64,000 nucleotides of DNA, taken from NCBI GenBank assembly GCA_013397435.1, contig VZRG01000363.1, positions 124,001 through 188,000 of the forward strand, written 5' to 3'. This DNA comes from Erythrocercus mccallii. Taxonomy: Eukaryota > Chordata > Aves > Passeriformes > Dicruridae. The stretch's first letter is position 1. Every line of letters begins with the position of its first letter. The notes under the pieces were generated by a model. That model worked only from the letters and a program-made list of their open reading frames with translations, did not search any database and had not been told where the DNA came from. Of the stretch, positions 14,401-27,448 are shown piece after piece. The position numbers and the translations under genes are program-made.

Positions 14401-17400
14401 AGAGGAAGATCCTTGGTAGCAGTGCAAAACAAGCTCACTGCTTTCGTCTGCATTGGGAAAAGCTTGGCTCAAAATATCACTGCCGTGAATAGAGGAGCAG
14501 AGAGAAAGAGTGGTTGTATGGGCTGCCTGGAAAAATCACAGAGGTGAAGGACAAAGTGTTCTCAGTCTGATATGGACAAAGTTAAGATTAAGAGTGATTG
14601 GATTTGATTGCCCTGTGGTGTGGTGAGTTCCCTTAGGAGTTAGATTGCATGTTTGTGTAAAGCTTGTATTTCACTCTGAAGTTAGATTGAAATGTTTCTC
14701 AACAGGAGATATATCTTAGACTTATCTAGGAAAAACACAGAGAGATTATGGGAAAAAAAACCCCAGTTTTTCAAAAAATTGCAAATGAGAATTCAGAAGT
14801 CCCAGTTTAAGCCAGAAATAATGTTAAAGACACACTGTAGTCTTCCCCTCCTTTTCATATGCAGAAGGATTTGGATTTGGCCTTTATGTTCTGCCCCTGT
14901 CTGACCTGCAATAGCTCGGAAGAGAACTATTGTGTTGACATGTCATGATAAGGCAAAGCAGAACTTGTACTGGAAAGAATGTTTTTCAGGCAGTTATCAA
15001 ATTACTTGTAGCTTTTCACCAAAGTAAATGAATCTACAGCAATATGAATTGAATATGGTAGTTGATCCTGAACTCTTAACTGCCAACCAGCCCAAAGATA
15101 CTGACATATTCTCTTTTGCTGATGTTAATAAATCCTGATGTACTTTCCCCACCCTTCACCTGTTTGACTTGCCTTCCATCTTGCTTTTGAGTTCCTCTTT
15201 GCCAAGCTTTGAGCTGTGTTTATCAAACCACTTTGAGCCCAGCTTCAGTTGGAAGCAGGCCCAACCTGTGGTAGAAAGGGCCTAAAAATAATTTGTTGTA
15301 GCAAAGATGTATTTGACCAAAAGCAGACAAGCCTGTGCTTTATTAGTGTTTCGTGGTGCCTTCCAGCAGGGCAGAGCTGAAAACTGCAGCCTTTTTAAAA
15401 ACAGTAATGCAATTATGTGTTGTATAAATTCGTAGAAATCCTTCTATGAAAACCAGCCAATTGTGTTGTTATCAGCAATGCTAGGGAAGGCAGTGTGAAA
15501 GCACAAAATGTTATATTGCAAGGCTCCTCAGCACTGGGATGAGTGAAACAGAAACACCAGGACCCCTGAGATTGGTGTGTAAGGCACATATTGAGCTGAT
15601 AGCTACAAAAGCATTGTAACGGTACCTTCTGGCTACTAAATATGCATTAAAAAAATCAAATTACTCCTATTACAGTATTGCTACTATTGCTGCCACTAAG
15701 CAGATCTGAACTTGAGGGTCTAGCAAGTGTGGTCTTTGGAAAGTTGCTGCTTGTTTCTACTGATAGCTAAATATCCGTACAAGCTGGAGTTATTTGACAG
15801 CATATTTTAAGACATTTGAGACATAATGCACATTTAGAGGCTGTAGTTTCATCTATATGCCAACCTTACTTCAGGAAAAGTCCCTTTGAAAGGACTGCAA
15901 AACTGTGCTCTCTGAAGTTCACCTGGAGTCTTTGTGCTCAACAGGCTTGCTTCTGTTGACTTCACAGGACTTTGATAGCAGAGCATATATGAAGTGGAAT
16001 CTGTATATTCATAAGCATTACTCACAGAGGTATCTCTACAAGCACTTGGGAGAAATACACAGCTTCTGTTAGTCTAAGTGTTTTTTACGTAAAAATGGAA
16101 ATGGTTTTTTTTAATAATCCCACAGTTAATCTCAAGTATTAGTAACAAATTATATAATCTCTGTTGTGTGAGTTATAAAGAAATCTGGATCAAAGATCAA
16201 TCAATTATCAATTATCGAACAGTGGCTGCTTAGAAAGCTTTCATTCATGTGCTATCCATGCTTTTCCTGAAGATTTTGACTCAATGAAAACTTAATACCA
16301 GAATAAGCAGATGCCACATAGAGTCCAAATATCAAATTGATTTAGCAGGAATGAGAGAAACTTATCTTTTAGCAAGAAAAAAAGAGACCAACTTCTGAGG
16401 CAAAACATGCCTTGCAGCACAAGCTTTCAAATGTCTAAAAACCTAAAGCAATATTGCATGAATTGTTTGCCTTCAATGAGAGGAATACCAGCATTTATAA
16501 GATGGTGTTATTGCAGGTTTTAAACCAGAGATACCCGAACTAAGGCAGATGCAACTGCTTTTCAAAAACTTCCTCAGCTTAGCCTGAGATCTGCCCAACT
16601 TGCCCAGTTCTTGGAGTGAGTTAAGAGCAAGGCAAGGTAAAAGAGTCATTTTCGTCATTCAAAGATGTGTGGCTTGTGCTTTTCCCCTTCAGTCCTGTGG
16701 GGAACATGCAAGGAGCAGGTTGGTGCTGTTGATGAGTGCAGGCAGTGTATTTGCTGGTCCTGTTTGCTGACCACAACAGCAAGGAAATGTAATAGCGTAG
16801 TTAGTTCTCAGTGTTGCCAAAATAGACCCACACTTCACTGATCCCCAAGGCACTCTGAAATTGCTTCGTGAACATCAGTTCTGCTTTCTGGTATAATTTA
16901 TTTTCACTCATACCTGGTTTTGTCACAAAGGTACTTTGGGTGCAAAAATGTGCTGCTGTGATGGCTTTAGCTGGCCAGCAGATGGGAAAGAAAGCAACCC
17001 TTGATAGAGTGTAGGTATGGGATGGTATAATTTCAGTTACATTTTTAAGATGTTATTTTAACTCTAGTTCCCTCCTCTGTTCTGCTAGAAATCAGAAAAT
17101 GTTTGAGGACAGGTTCTCTTTTCACTTGCTCAGATCAGCAGGTCTCCTTCCAGAATAAAGACAGTGGCATAAACGGTATGAATGAAAACAACTACTAAGA
17201 TTTGGGCTTTGAAGCAAACAAGTTGTGTGTGTAAACCCAATTCTTCTTAACTTCCATTGCAAGTTTCCAGCATTGCCAGGTGCTGAGGTTGTCTTACCTG
17301 TTTTATAACATAAATAAATGGAGAATGGTTAGTGAGCCACATTCTCAGCTGTTGCAGATCTCTACTAACTCTGGAAGCTATGCCGAGTTCACAGTGCTGA

Positions 17401-20400
17401 ATTTGGCCTATTCCTGTAATTCACAGTTCTGCATATTAGTTTGGGTACTGTTGAAGGGGGGCTGAAAAACTTAGTCACTGAAATAAATCCAGTTAGGAGA
17501 ACAGACATTCTAAAAGGCAGTATATGACTGATGCCATGGCCCTGCAAGCTCAGGGTAATTAGGTTTCATTTTTCACTTCTTGCAGCTGAGCTGTTGCCTA
17601 AGGGCCAGCAGAATTTCCTCTAGTGTTTATAAATTCGGTCCTGGCTGCTGAGTCTCTGGATGATTCACTTGCCAACTTCCCAATATTTTGTTTTCCTGCT
17701 TCCTTAATACAGACCCTAAAACCTTACAGATATTTTAATTTACTGCAGCCACCTCCTTTAAATCAAGAAAATCAGTTATGTGACCTTCAGATCTTCTCAG
17801 ACTTTCCTTACCTTTTTTCCTAAAAGTGAAATGGAAGTGTCTTCAAGAAAGGTTATAAGCTTAGCAAAACAATTCCTTTCTGTGAAGGAAAGGGAAGGAT
17901 TCATGCCAGCTCTGTGCAAAGCCACACACTTAGGTGCAGTGTGAAACAGACACAGAAAATTATAGTGCTGCAAGGCATTGAGAAAGTCTTGGAGCTGGAT
18001 CTCACTTATCTGTACAGAATCCACTTCTCTGTGGGAGAATCTTTCATTTCCTATACCCAGCTTTAAAAAGCAAAGTCAGATTTCTTCAAATAAACATGTA
18101 GAGTGCATGTTCTAGAGAAAGTGAGAGCAAGGCGGTTCAAAATCAAATCAGTAAGACTTCCATGGGAGTGGTTTTCAGCTCAACCAGTTGTATTCTTCAA
18201 TCCTTTTTCTATCTGAGTAATGAATACTAAACAGTATAATTTATTTGAAAACAAATGAAAGGGACCCTGTTGGTTTAGGGAAAAAATCCCTTTACTCCAA
18301 TATTATTACCCCCTTAGAACCTGTTCTTTTTAATTGATTTAAGCTAATAAGAGCTAATTTTCATGAAGCAGCCACACCAGTTTGAATCAATCACAGTCTG
18401 TCAGGCACCATCCTTGAAGATACACTATGCTGGGGAAAGTACATAAATAGGACAGAGAAGGGGAAGGAGTTAGCAAAGGTAAGGTCAATCTTATGCCTGT
18501 GGGAACACTTTCCTTTTATCAAGTAAGGTAGCCAGCAATCCTCCTTGCTATGTTAAAGAAGAGAGGACAATGGCACTGGTTGTAACAACTGTACATGATC
18601 ACTGTAGCTCTAGGAATTATGTACACCTAGGAAACATTGCCACACATCTTTCTGATCTGTTTAGTTTCCCTTATATTTACTTTCTTTTAATTAATTTGAG
18701 TCTTTAGGATGCAGAAACCATAACTGCATGCTGTACTTAAGATATGGCTAAGGCAAGGATTTCTACAGCAGCAAATTTTCAAAATATTTTCTCTTTATAT
18801 TCACTCACATATCAGAGTCCTAGAAAAACAGGTTTACACAGCTTTATTTACTCTGATTCAGATATAGGAAGCAGAAAAACATTTAAAGATATCCTCAGAT
18901 TGAATTAGACAGCAGTTATGCCTCGTGTTGTAGGGCCTTACATCAGTAATTGCAGGAGGAGATGAAGTAGCAGCTGCATTTTTGCTGTACTTGGAGTGAC
19001 TGATTCCTCATGAGTGCCAATGGTGAGATCCATTCTGTATTGCACTATTTCCCAGCAGGGCAGTCCATCTCATGAGGTGTCTGGAAGATAATATTTTTTA
19101 TTTTGGTGAAAGTATCCCACATACAGAGGACCCTTAGGTTCATGGGTGTTCTGTGGTATTGAAGCAGCATCCAGCATTCCTCGTGTGAAGAACTGGACCA
19201 CTAAAAGTGCAAGTCATCCCTGTTTGCACAGCCTGTTTTGATGGAGCTGGGCATCAATTATCTCTCTGATATAGGTATGAGTAATACAGTAGAAAGGAGC
19301 TTAGTACCAGCAGTTCCTGAGAAATCTGCCGGTGAATTATTAAAACCAGTGTTTAATTAAAAGATGTGCTCAATCTCATGGCCAGAGAAGCTCAAAGTAG
19401 GACATGTGAACGACTGAGAGCCAGTTCAGACCAGTTTTCTCAGAACATCACGCACAAAAGCACTGGTAGGGGAATTATTCTAGCAACATTGCTTTGTAAA
19501 GAGAAAGAAATCCCATTTTTTTCTTATCAGTGCAAGGCCTGTTGTTTTGCAATTTCTGAAGAGTCTGTGACCCTTTTGTGGGACTAACATGTATCTTATG
19601 ATTACATACATCAGTTAACAATAACATAAATACATACAAGTTATTCTGAAACACATCAGATGTAGTTTATTTTTCCTTTACCATTACTACAGGAACCAAT
19701 TTAAATAGAAAACTTTACTAAGTTGGATTAAACAGGACTTCATCTCAATCCAATCCTCCTCCCTGTATTGCTACATCCAAAATTTCATTCCCACTGATCA
19801 TTCAAGCTCACTCTTTTAAGCAAGTTGACTGCCCAATGAAGTCATGAGGGAGCATCTGCATCAGTTCCAGGCCACTTTCCTTTGAGAAGGATTCTTCTAT
19901 CACTTTTTCAGATGTGAAACATTTATTAATGTTAAAATTTTTCCTTCTGTCTTTTTTTTTCTCCAGTACTTAGGATGGAGAAAGGTGAAAGATTGCCCTT
20001 AATGGGCACTTCATGTGTGGACACAGAGAAAGTAAAAGTGTAAGAAAGGAAATTCAGACTAATGACTAAAATTTTGGTATTGTTTTTATGTTGGTTACAG
20101 AAAATGAATGAAAAAATTATTGAAGGAGGACTCAAACCTTAGAACTATGATAAATTTTTTAGATAACACTGTAGGAAAAATTTTCAGGTGATATGTGTTA
20201 AGTTACCAATTATCACTGATTTCTCACTACTTCTGTTGTATCTATAAGTATTTATTGGCTTGTTCTCATCTGGGGAGAACTCTTTGAGGTGAAAATATAG
20301 GTGAATTCACATTTCACTTTTTGATGCTACCGAAATGCCACACATTAATATGAATAGCAGTGAAGACAATTGGTCTCTGTAAGAGATGACAGCCCTTCTC

Positions 20401-20810
20401 AGACTGTGGTGCTGAGAGAAAGGGGAAACTCAGGTTGTCCGAACGCTTGTGGTCTGTATATGTGTGAATGTGGAGGGAGGAAAAAAACCTTCCTTCATTT
20501 ATTGTGGCCCTTAAGCAAATACTTAAAAATGGGGGGAAAAGAATCTCCTTATATCTGTGCTGATCTGATTTAGACTCTGCATTAACAGATAGGAATTGTG
20601 TGTAGAAGCTCTGTTTATTAATGGCCTATTGATATTTTGAGCATTAATTAATTAACAAAGAACAAAATATAGTGTACTCAAACTGTTTTCCTGAAGTTGA
20701 GACAGACAAGCATCCCACAGGGCATTTTTTATTAGCAGTTATAGAAGAATTTTATTCTAGTTTGATAACTCCACAATGACTGAAAAATGCAGACAGAGGA
20801 TCTCAGGCTA

Positions 20811-21371
20811 AAGAATCCCAGAATCCCAGAATCACTGTGTTGGAAGAGACCTTCGAGATCATCACATCCAACCCATGCCCCATCACCTCAACTAAACCAT
20901 GGCATGTGCCATATCCAGTCTTTTTTTAAACACATCCAGGGATGGTGGCTCCACCACCTCTCTGGGCAGACCATTCCAATACTTTACCACTCTTTCTTTA
21001 AAACTTTTTCCTAACATCCAACCTTCCTAAACTGAGGGGCCAGAGCTGGACACAGCACTCAATGTCCTTCCTAAACTGAGGGGCCAGAGCTGGACACAGC
21101 ACTCAATGTCCTTCCTAAACTGAGGGGCAGAACTGGACACAGCACTCAATGTCCTTCCTAAACTGAGGGGCAGAACTGGACACAGCACTCAGTGTCCTTC
21201 CTAAACGGAGGGGCAGAACTGGACACAGCACTCAAGGTGTGGCCTCACCAGTGCCCAGTACAGGGCAAGAATGAGCTCCCTGCTCCTGCTGGCCACACCA
21301 TTCCTCATACAGGATGGGATCCCTTGGCCTTTTTGGCCACCAGGGCACACCAGGGTGCACTGCTGGCTTAA
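20811..21371 (-). mobile_element. CR1 LINE 3' fragment with internal deletion and tandem expansion
   Basis: Reading left to right this is the reverse complement of a CR1 tail. It starts with duplicated AGAATCCC units, followed by 'GTTGGAAGAGACCTTCGAGATC' type sequence, the 'CCACCACCTCTCTGGGCAGACC' type block, and at the right 'GTGTGGCCTCACCAGTGCCC'. Compared with the usual CR1 order, the segment between the 'AACATCCAACC' block and 'TTCCTAAACTGAGGGG' is missing, and the latter is repeated in tandem. The copy is 5'-truncated, as is normal for CR1, and is non-coding. Confidence 0.93.
21022..21234. repeat. Five-copy 43-44 bp tandem repeat inside the CR1
   Basis: Units start at 21022, 21066, 21110, 21153 and 21196, each beginning CCTTCCTAAAC and ending with CAGCACTCA plus a few bases. 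Two units are 44 bp with GGGGCCAGAGCTGG; the next three have GGGGCAGAACTGG and one base fewer. The unit is ordinary CR1 sequence that has been multiplied. Shared variants between neighbouring units suggest stepwise duplication. Confidence 0.95.
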
Positions 21372-22140
21372 GAAGACACATGGTTTTCAAAGATACAATT
21401 TTTTTTTTTTTGTCTGAGTTTTGAGGACTATGTCTCTTTCCTATTTTTATAATCCTCTTGTTTTCAGGACACTTTGTGTACTTTCAAAATTAACATCTTG
21501 ACTGTATTTTTTTCTCTCCTTTTAAGCAGTTCTGTGAGAACATTTTGCCCTCTAGTGGTGCAATGAAGTGAGCATAGCTCAGCCCTTAGAAGATCTGTTA
21601 AAGATACTAAAAGCCATCCATGGTATTTGAACACTGAAAATTCAGTTCCATAGATCATCACCATTTGTGAGCCGTGTTTCAAGGGCCAGGAGAAATAATG
21701 GGTTTTGAAAATATTCTAAATACAGTTGATTGTTTTATGCAATGAATGTGAATGTTGATATATATAATAATGAAAATTGTCCAAAGTATTCCCAGTAATT
21801 TGTTTTTCTACTTTATTGTAAATCGAAGGGAAAGGCTAATAACAAACACCCTTTAACTTATCCTAGAAAGAAAACATGCATAATATACCAGTGTGAAAAG
21901 GCCTTAGGCTGGAAAAAGAGAAGTTTAATCAAATTGTAGCTGAAAGATTTATAAATGCTTCCTTTGAAAAGCCTCACTCTGAAAGATTAATATGTTAATT
22001 TAGGATACATGTAATTCAGTTAGTCAAGCTTAGAATTCAGCTAATTTACACTGCAATGCTTCTTACTTTATGTAGTATTTTTAAATATCTCTTCATAATC
22101 AGAGAAGCATTAGAGAAACTCCAGCATTACTGAAATGCGC

Positions 22141-22157
22141 TTTTTTTTTTTTTTTTT
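22141..22157. repeat. Poly(T) tract, 17 T
   Basis: Follows AAATGCGC. A second tract of similar length begins near 22516. If it marked the tail of a minus-strand retrocopy, the copy would lie to the right, but no flanking duplication or known gene was found. Confidence 0.9.
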
Positions 22158-22515
22158 GCCACTGATGATGCTCCTGGCCTCCACAGCATCCTTTGGCTTA
22201 TTCCAAAACATTTTCAGGCTTGAGCAAATCCAAAGAATGAGTTGCTCGGGCAATCCTTGCAGGAGGTGATTTCCTCTAAGCTGTGAGGACACGTTGTGAT
22301 ATGCCAGGGACAGCAGTAACCACAAGGAGGCAGGGCAGGCAAGCGTTAGTGAGCAGGGAAACAGTACAAAATGCAAAGTGTTTCTGCACTTACCGCATCC
22401 TAAAGCACAGGTTACCCTGTTCCTACTGATGGTACGTTTTGCTTGTGCATGTAAGAAAGACACAGAGAATGGTTGTAAACAAGTGATCAGAAGTCTACTG
22501 AAGCAGTGAGACGCT

Positions 22516-22531
22516 TTTTTTTTTTTTTTTT
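22516..22531. repeat. Poly(T) tract
   Basis: Follows AGACGC and precedes AACAGAGCTGAG; about 375 bp from the tract at 22141. Confidence 0.9.
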
Positions 22532-23459
22532 AACAGAGCTGAGCAATAGCTGGTGTGCAAAGGAAATGACACAGATGAAGCAATGGTGATGTGCACTGTG
22601 GTTTTCAGGACACCACAAAACCAGTCCCATTCAGTTTTTCCATGCCATGACCCAACAAGAATTTAAAATTTACATGCAAGGAGAGGCAATCCAAAGGGAG
22701 CTGGGACCTGGGAAGAGTTCGTCCCTGTGCAAGTTTTTCTTTATTTTTTTATACTCTTTGCTCAGTATGGTTGAAGGAAACAGCAAGGTTCCCCCTCATG
22801 CATCATATAAATAACTTCTTGTAGAAAGTACAGTTTACTCTAGCTTCCCCTTAGCTAAATCAGCTATTGCTCTGGTGTTTCCAGTTTTAAGTTGAACTAA
22901 GATCTGCAACACATTGCCCTTATGACAGTAATCAGATGCCATTAAAATACAGCCTCTTCTAGAGCAGCTTCCCTCAGTCTATTGGGAAATGACAACTCCA
23001 TCTAACATTTTTGAAGACAGTGCTGTGCCATAGTGCAACAAGGGTTTTCACTTGCAAACAAAGCAGAATCAGACAGAATTCAGAGTGGCCTTCAGTTGCT
23101 TCAGTTTTCCCTGTAATTTGCTGAGAATATGTAAGTGTTTGGCAGAGGGAGGTTGCTTTTGGGAATCAGTGCTGATGGTTGTGACAGGTCCTTCTGCCTG
23201 TGGAAATTAATTCCTATGCCATGGAAATTAATTGTTCACTTTTTTTTTCCTAGGCATGAACACAAAAGGCTTGAGTTCTGGCATTGAGATTTTTATCTCA
23301 CTGGTCAGTCAATGTTACTGAACAATGTGAGGGAAATAAACTGTTCATATGAAAGAATCCCATGAAATTTCAAGCAACAGGGCAGGCTGGGTTGCATAAC
23401 TAGAAATTCAGTTTTGATTTACCAGAGGATTAAAGGAATTGTTAAGTTTTGCTTATGTA

Positions 23460-23465
23460 TTCCTT
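23460..23465. repeat. Left target-site duplication TTCCTT of the 23.5-kb LTR
   Basis: Identical to 23879-23884 on the other side of the element; six bases with no mismatch. Confidence 0.85.
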
Positions 23466-23878
23466 TGTTGCTGTTGATCTCATTTTAGAGAGACAAGACA
23501 TACTCTTTATGGAGCGGAAAAAACTATAGGTTTATTTTAGACATCCCTTTTTATAGAGTTTTACAAACATCTTGTGTTAATTGGTCAGTAATAAGCTGTT
23601 ACTCTGTAATGATTGGTCAATTCACTTGAGGTGTGTATGTGCAAGAAAGAGTTTGTTTTGAGATATTATTTTTACTCTTTTGCTTGACAGTTGGCTATAG
23701 TTGATAAAGGTGTGAGAAGCAGTCAATCTGTAGAATACTTTCTTAGGGAAACAAGCTGGTTTTTACTGTTGTAGGATTTTATTTTTATGAAGAGCTGATA
23801 ACTTTCTCACAGCTTATGTTGGATTAAGCCAGAATTTAGTCTGTGAGACTTATGCAGACTTACTGTTTAGCCACTACA
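23466..23878 (-). mobile_element. Solo LTR of an endogenous retrovirus, ERVK-like
   Basis: The element starts TGTTGCTG and ends CACTACA, and is flanked by a perfect 6-bp target duplication TTCCTT (23460-23465 and 23879-23884). A 6-bp duplication is typical of class II (ERVK/betaretrovirus-like) elements. On the minus strand a TATAAAAAG box (about 23548-23556) and an AATAAA signal (23531-23536) lie in the expected order, fixing the orientation. No internal retroviral genes are present, so this is a recombined solo LTR of 413 bp. Confidence 0.85.
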
Positions 23879-23884
23879 TTCCTT
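23879..23884. repeat. Right target-site duplication TTCCTT of the 23.5-kb LTR
   Basis: Directly follows the terminal ACA of the LTR and matches 23460-23465. Confidence 0.85.
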
Positions 23885-26800
23885 AGTGTTTGGTGTTTTT
23901 CTGTAGGCACAGCAACATCTTAACCTGTCTCAGGCACAGTGGGCTAGGGACGTATTACCTGAAGAGTGCTCTTATAGAGTGTCACTGTCCTCCAAGTCTG
24001 GGGGTGTGTTAAATTGCACTGGTAAGGAAAATTTTCTCAACATCTTTTCAATTAGAGTACAATTCTTTAAAGTGTTTGGACCTGCTGCTTCAGGTCTTTC
24101 TGATCTGGTAAGAAGATTCATGGCAGAGGTCTAAGTTGAATGACATGGGTGCTAGTCTTTTTTTTAAATCAGAGGAATTTCACTTCTCCTACATTCTTTT
24201 TCTGAAGCTGGCAGTTGGCTTCCATTCACAGGCTTTAGCTACTTTGGAAGTAGTGTGATTCCTCTTAACCACATAAAAAAACAACCCACCAAACAACAAA
24301 GACCAAACTAACTAAGAACAATTTAAAATATTGCCTAAAACCTACTGTCTTTGAAGATGAATATTTACTCCTGTGAAAAAAATTCACCAGTCAGAACCTG
24401 AAAAACTTCTTACAAACACTGACTGATAGATTTTTCAATATATGTTTAGAATAAATAGTATTTTTAAGCCTTTCCACACATCATTTATTTCTAGAAGTGC
24501 TTCTTCAAGTTTACCTTTTCTTAGAGCACTGAAGTTAAAAGAGAGTTGCTAGGTGAATAAGATTTATTTTACAATGAAATGACAGTATACTAAGAGGGCC
24601 ACAGAATATATTGCTTTTCTTACTTTTCTTGGTCTGGTGACTTCAAATTCCAGTAATAGTCCATGGATTGGTAGCTTCTAAAAAAAAGGTGTTTCCTACC
24701 TCAAGAGAGGAGAAATAGTAAGGAAAATGGACAGAATTCTGGTTCTCACTTCTTTTTCTGACTTACTATCTATGCAAATTGGTCTCATTAAGGAAGGCCA
24801 CCCACATTCCCCTCTTTTATCCATATCCACAGTGCAATAGGACATTTTTGTATTTGTCCTTTAAAGCCAATTGCCACACAAAAACCCTGCTCCCTCTTTC
24901 ATTTTATCTTAAAAATGCTTTCTCATTTTCCAGAGAAATGTTTCTCTTGGTTAAAACACAGCAGAGTGGCTTCCACTTTTGGGTAGAGGTTGTCCAACTG
25001 AGTAATTTACCACTTTAACAGTTTAAAGTGGTGGCACAGAAGCTGGCAGTGTAGGGTCATGGGAGGTGGTCTCCTGTGCTGAAGGAGACTGGGATAAGCA
25101 CAATCCAGACATTGCCCCAGCTGAGGGAGAGGGTACTTTGGGAAAGGGGCAGGCACCTTCCTCCTAGCTGCACTTTTTTCTCAGCTTATAGAGCAAGCCC
25201 CAGCTCCTCTCAGGGCATTGCTGGTAGAGGAGCAGCTGTTCCTCACAGAACTATTGAAGAGCAAAGAGGTGGAGCTCCAGGAGAAGTAGTTATCTTACTC
25301 AAATCATGTAAAGCCTTCTACAAACCCCAAAAAGCTGGCTGATGACACAGCTCTTGTCTGAAAACTTATGGGTTGACTCTGCTGTTCACAGTTCTCAAGC
25401 TTATCCCAAGGTCCCAAATGAATCCTTTACATTTTCCATTTCCTGTTAAGCCCAACTGACTATTTCTGTTCTATTTGCCTTGTCTCATTGCCACCCCAAC
25501 CCAGCTTTATCACAGCACTGAGGCTTTGCTGCTCAAAGGGGTTTTGGGCCAGCAAAATAATCTGTTCTGTTCTTTTGGTAAGCTTTGAACTTGCTCTGAC
25601 CCGTCAGAACCGCTGTCTCTTGGAATAACCCAGCTCTGCCTAGGTAGCTGTTTTTCAGGCTGTTAAACAAAAGAGAGGCCATTGGCTGATGAAGTCCAAT
25701 CTGTATGTTTCATGCAGACTTGCCATGTGTGTTCCCAGACCATTCTCCTTGCTCAGCCTGCCATTCCTATGGAGGAAGCCATGGTTCATGTTTTTCCTCA
25801 CCAGTGGTGTAGCAGGGATTAGGAGTCTGACACATCCAGCCCTGCACATTACTAGAAATGTGTCACATTCACAGGGCCCCTGCTTTCTTCAGGAAAGAAA
25901 GGTACAGTAAACAAGGAAATAAGGGGTTTTTCTGCTTCACTTTCCACCCCTCTGCTCTCAGTTCTGCCCTAGAAGGACAATTTGCTCAAATTCTGAGTTC
26001 CTGTTTTTTGCTCTGTTGGTCCTCTGAGGGACTAAGACGTAACACAACTGTCATTTCTGCTTGTTTCCTGCTTATGGTACTGAGACCTTTCAGGTTCAAT
26101 ATTCACATTTGCCTAAAGTCAGTACTGCATCTGCTAAGTAGTGAATAATGAAGTTGCCAATAGAGTAGCACTTTACTCATTTCATGAGGAAAATCTGCAC
26201 TGACACTTAGCTGGAAGTCTATTTTGAATTTTTCTGGCTATTGATCTATATTCTGAAGTGCATCCCAGACCTTCTTGACCTGATCATAATTTTTAGTTCT
26301 TCATTTACAAAGAATTAAAAGATCATTTCCAGTAAACCTAAGTATCCCCCTGGAATGTTGCCTAATTTGCTGGAAAGTACTGTTTGCAGAAAGACATTTG
26401 GACTTACAGCCTGAAACCAGACTTAGAGCCAAATAATGTCTCCAGTTGCACCACGGTAATTCTAATATAATTATTCTGCTTGTAGTGAAGCTTCTCTCTT
26501 GTCATCCTCTTCCTGTTTGGGATTTGCAGAATATTTTGCAGGAGCAGTAACAATTTCCTCTGAAAGATCTTTAGGAAATTGTCTGAGTGACAAATCTTAC
26601 ATGAGTCTATAGACTGGCCAGGGAAAAGATGGAGAAATCAAGTAAGTTATTACTTGGCCTCTGGTAAGTGCTGTGTAGCATTTCTCAGAAACTAGAGAAA
26701 TACTATCTGGCACTTCTCTAACTCTATTTTTAGCAAAGAGGGTCTTTCTTCATCCTCATTAGATTCTTAATTCCAAGCAAGAAACTCTGTCTTCTCAGAG

Positions 26801-27443
26801 AAGGAGAGGAAAAATGAGAGTTGCAGGGATATGGTTGGGATATCAGAAAGCACTGCACCTCAGCTGAACAGTGATGACTTAGCACAGATCCTTAGCTGTA
26901 TTTTCAAGGTAAATAACCTTGATTGTGAAGGGAAACAGGGTGCCAGTGCAGAGGGCACTGACAAGCCAATGCGCTCATTAGAATTCAAAGCACTCCTGTG
27001 TGCCTTCTGTCCCTTTGAGAGCAGGCCACAGATGGCTTGTAAAATGTACCTCAGCCATTGGAATATGAATTTGGAACTGCCAGCTGATGCCCTGCTTCCT
27101 GCTGTTGGTTGTGGAATCTGGTTGGTGGAGATCAAACAATATTACAGTGTCAAATTGTCTGATATACCTCCACCACATGCTTGCTCTTTAAAAAATACCC
27201 TCAAAAGCTCTGATGTAAAAGTATCATCACATGTTCTCTGGGCTAAATCATTGCAATTACTGAGCGTGGCTAAGAGAGCAACTTGAAGGGTTTTGTTTTC
27301 CCTGTCAGAAACACTATTTTGATTATATCTCCTATGGTCAAGCAGCACCTTGAATACTGACTTTAAACAAACATGTCAATTGAGGGTTTTAAACAAATGC
27401 TTGTAGGTCCATTTTGGCTCACGCCTTGGCATTGAAAGCAGGA
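23885..27443. other. Intergenic stretch, no recognised gene
   Basis: Ordinary AT-rich sequence with only short ORFs, apart from the unassigned frame at 26831-27286. Confidence 0.65.
26831..27286 (+). other. Unassigned 151-codon open frame, probably non-coding
   Basis: ATG-initiated and uninterrupted, the longest + strand ORF away from the gap. The predicted product starts MVGISES, has scattered cysteines, and shows no signal peptide, membrane segment or known motif. No promoter or splice context supports it, and other frames are also partly open here. It lies just left of the 27.4-kb LTR. Most likely chance. Confidence 0.15.
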
Positions 27444-27448
27444 TTTGC

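Larger units (their letters stand above)
1..20810. other. Intergenic DNA with no recognised gene
   Basis: AT-rich, CpG-poor sequence without recognisable exons; the longest open frames are under 100 codons. Apart from the local duplication, the duplicated 20-mer and a few simple repeats listed separately, I see nothing definable. SPSB4 is the expected upstream neighbour of PXYLP1 in vertebrates (from recall), but no SPRY or SOCS-box sequence was recognised. Confidence 0.7.
21372..23459. other. Intergenic stretch between the first CR1 and the first LTR
   Basis: Contains two poly(T) tracts and a slightly more CpG-rich patch at about 22200-22450. One 117-codon minus ORF there ends in a lysine run encoded by the poly(T) tract and is not credible. 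Nothing else seen. Confidence 0.65.

Noticed and set aside
21022..21234. CRISPR-like or gene-derived repeat array
   Set aside because: Units are contiguous with no spacers and match CR1 sequence.
22110..22463. 117-codon minus ORF as a gene, or a processed pseudogene between two poly(T) tracts
   Set aside because: The C-terminal lysines come from the poly(T) tract; no parent gene recognised and no flanking target duplication found.
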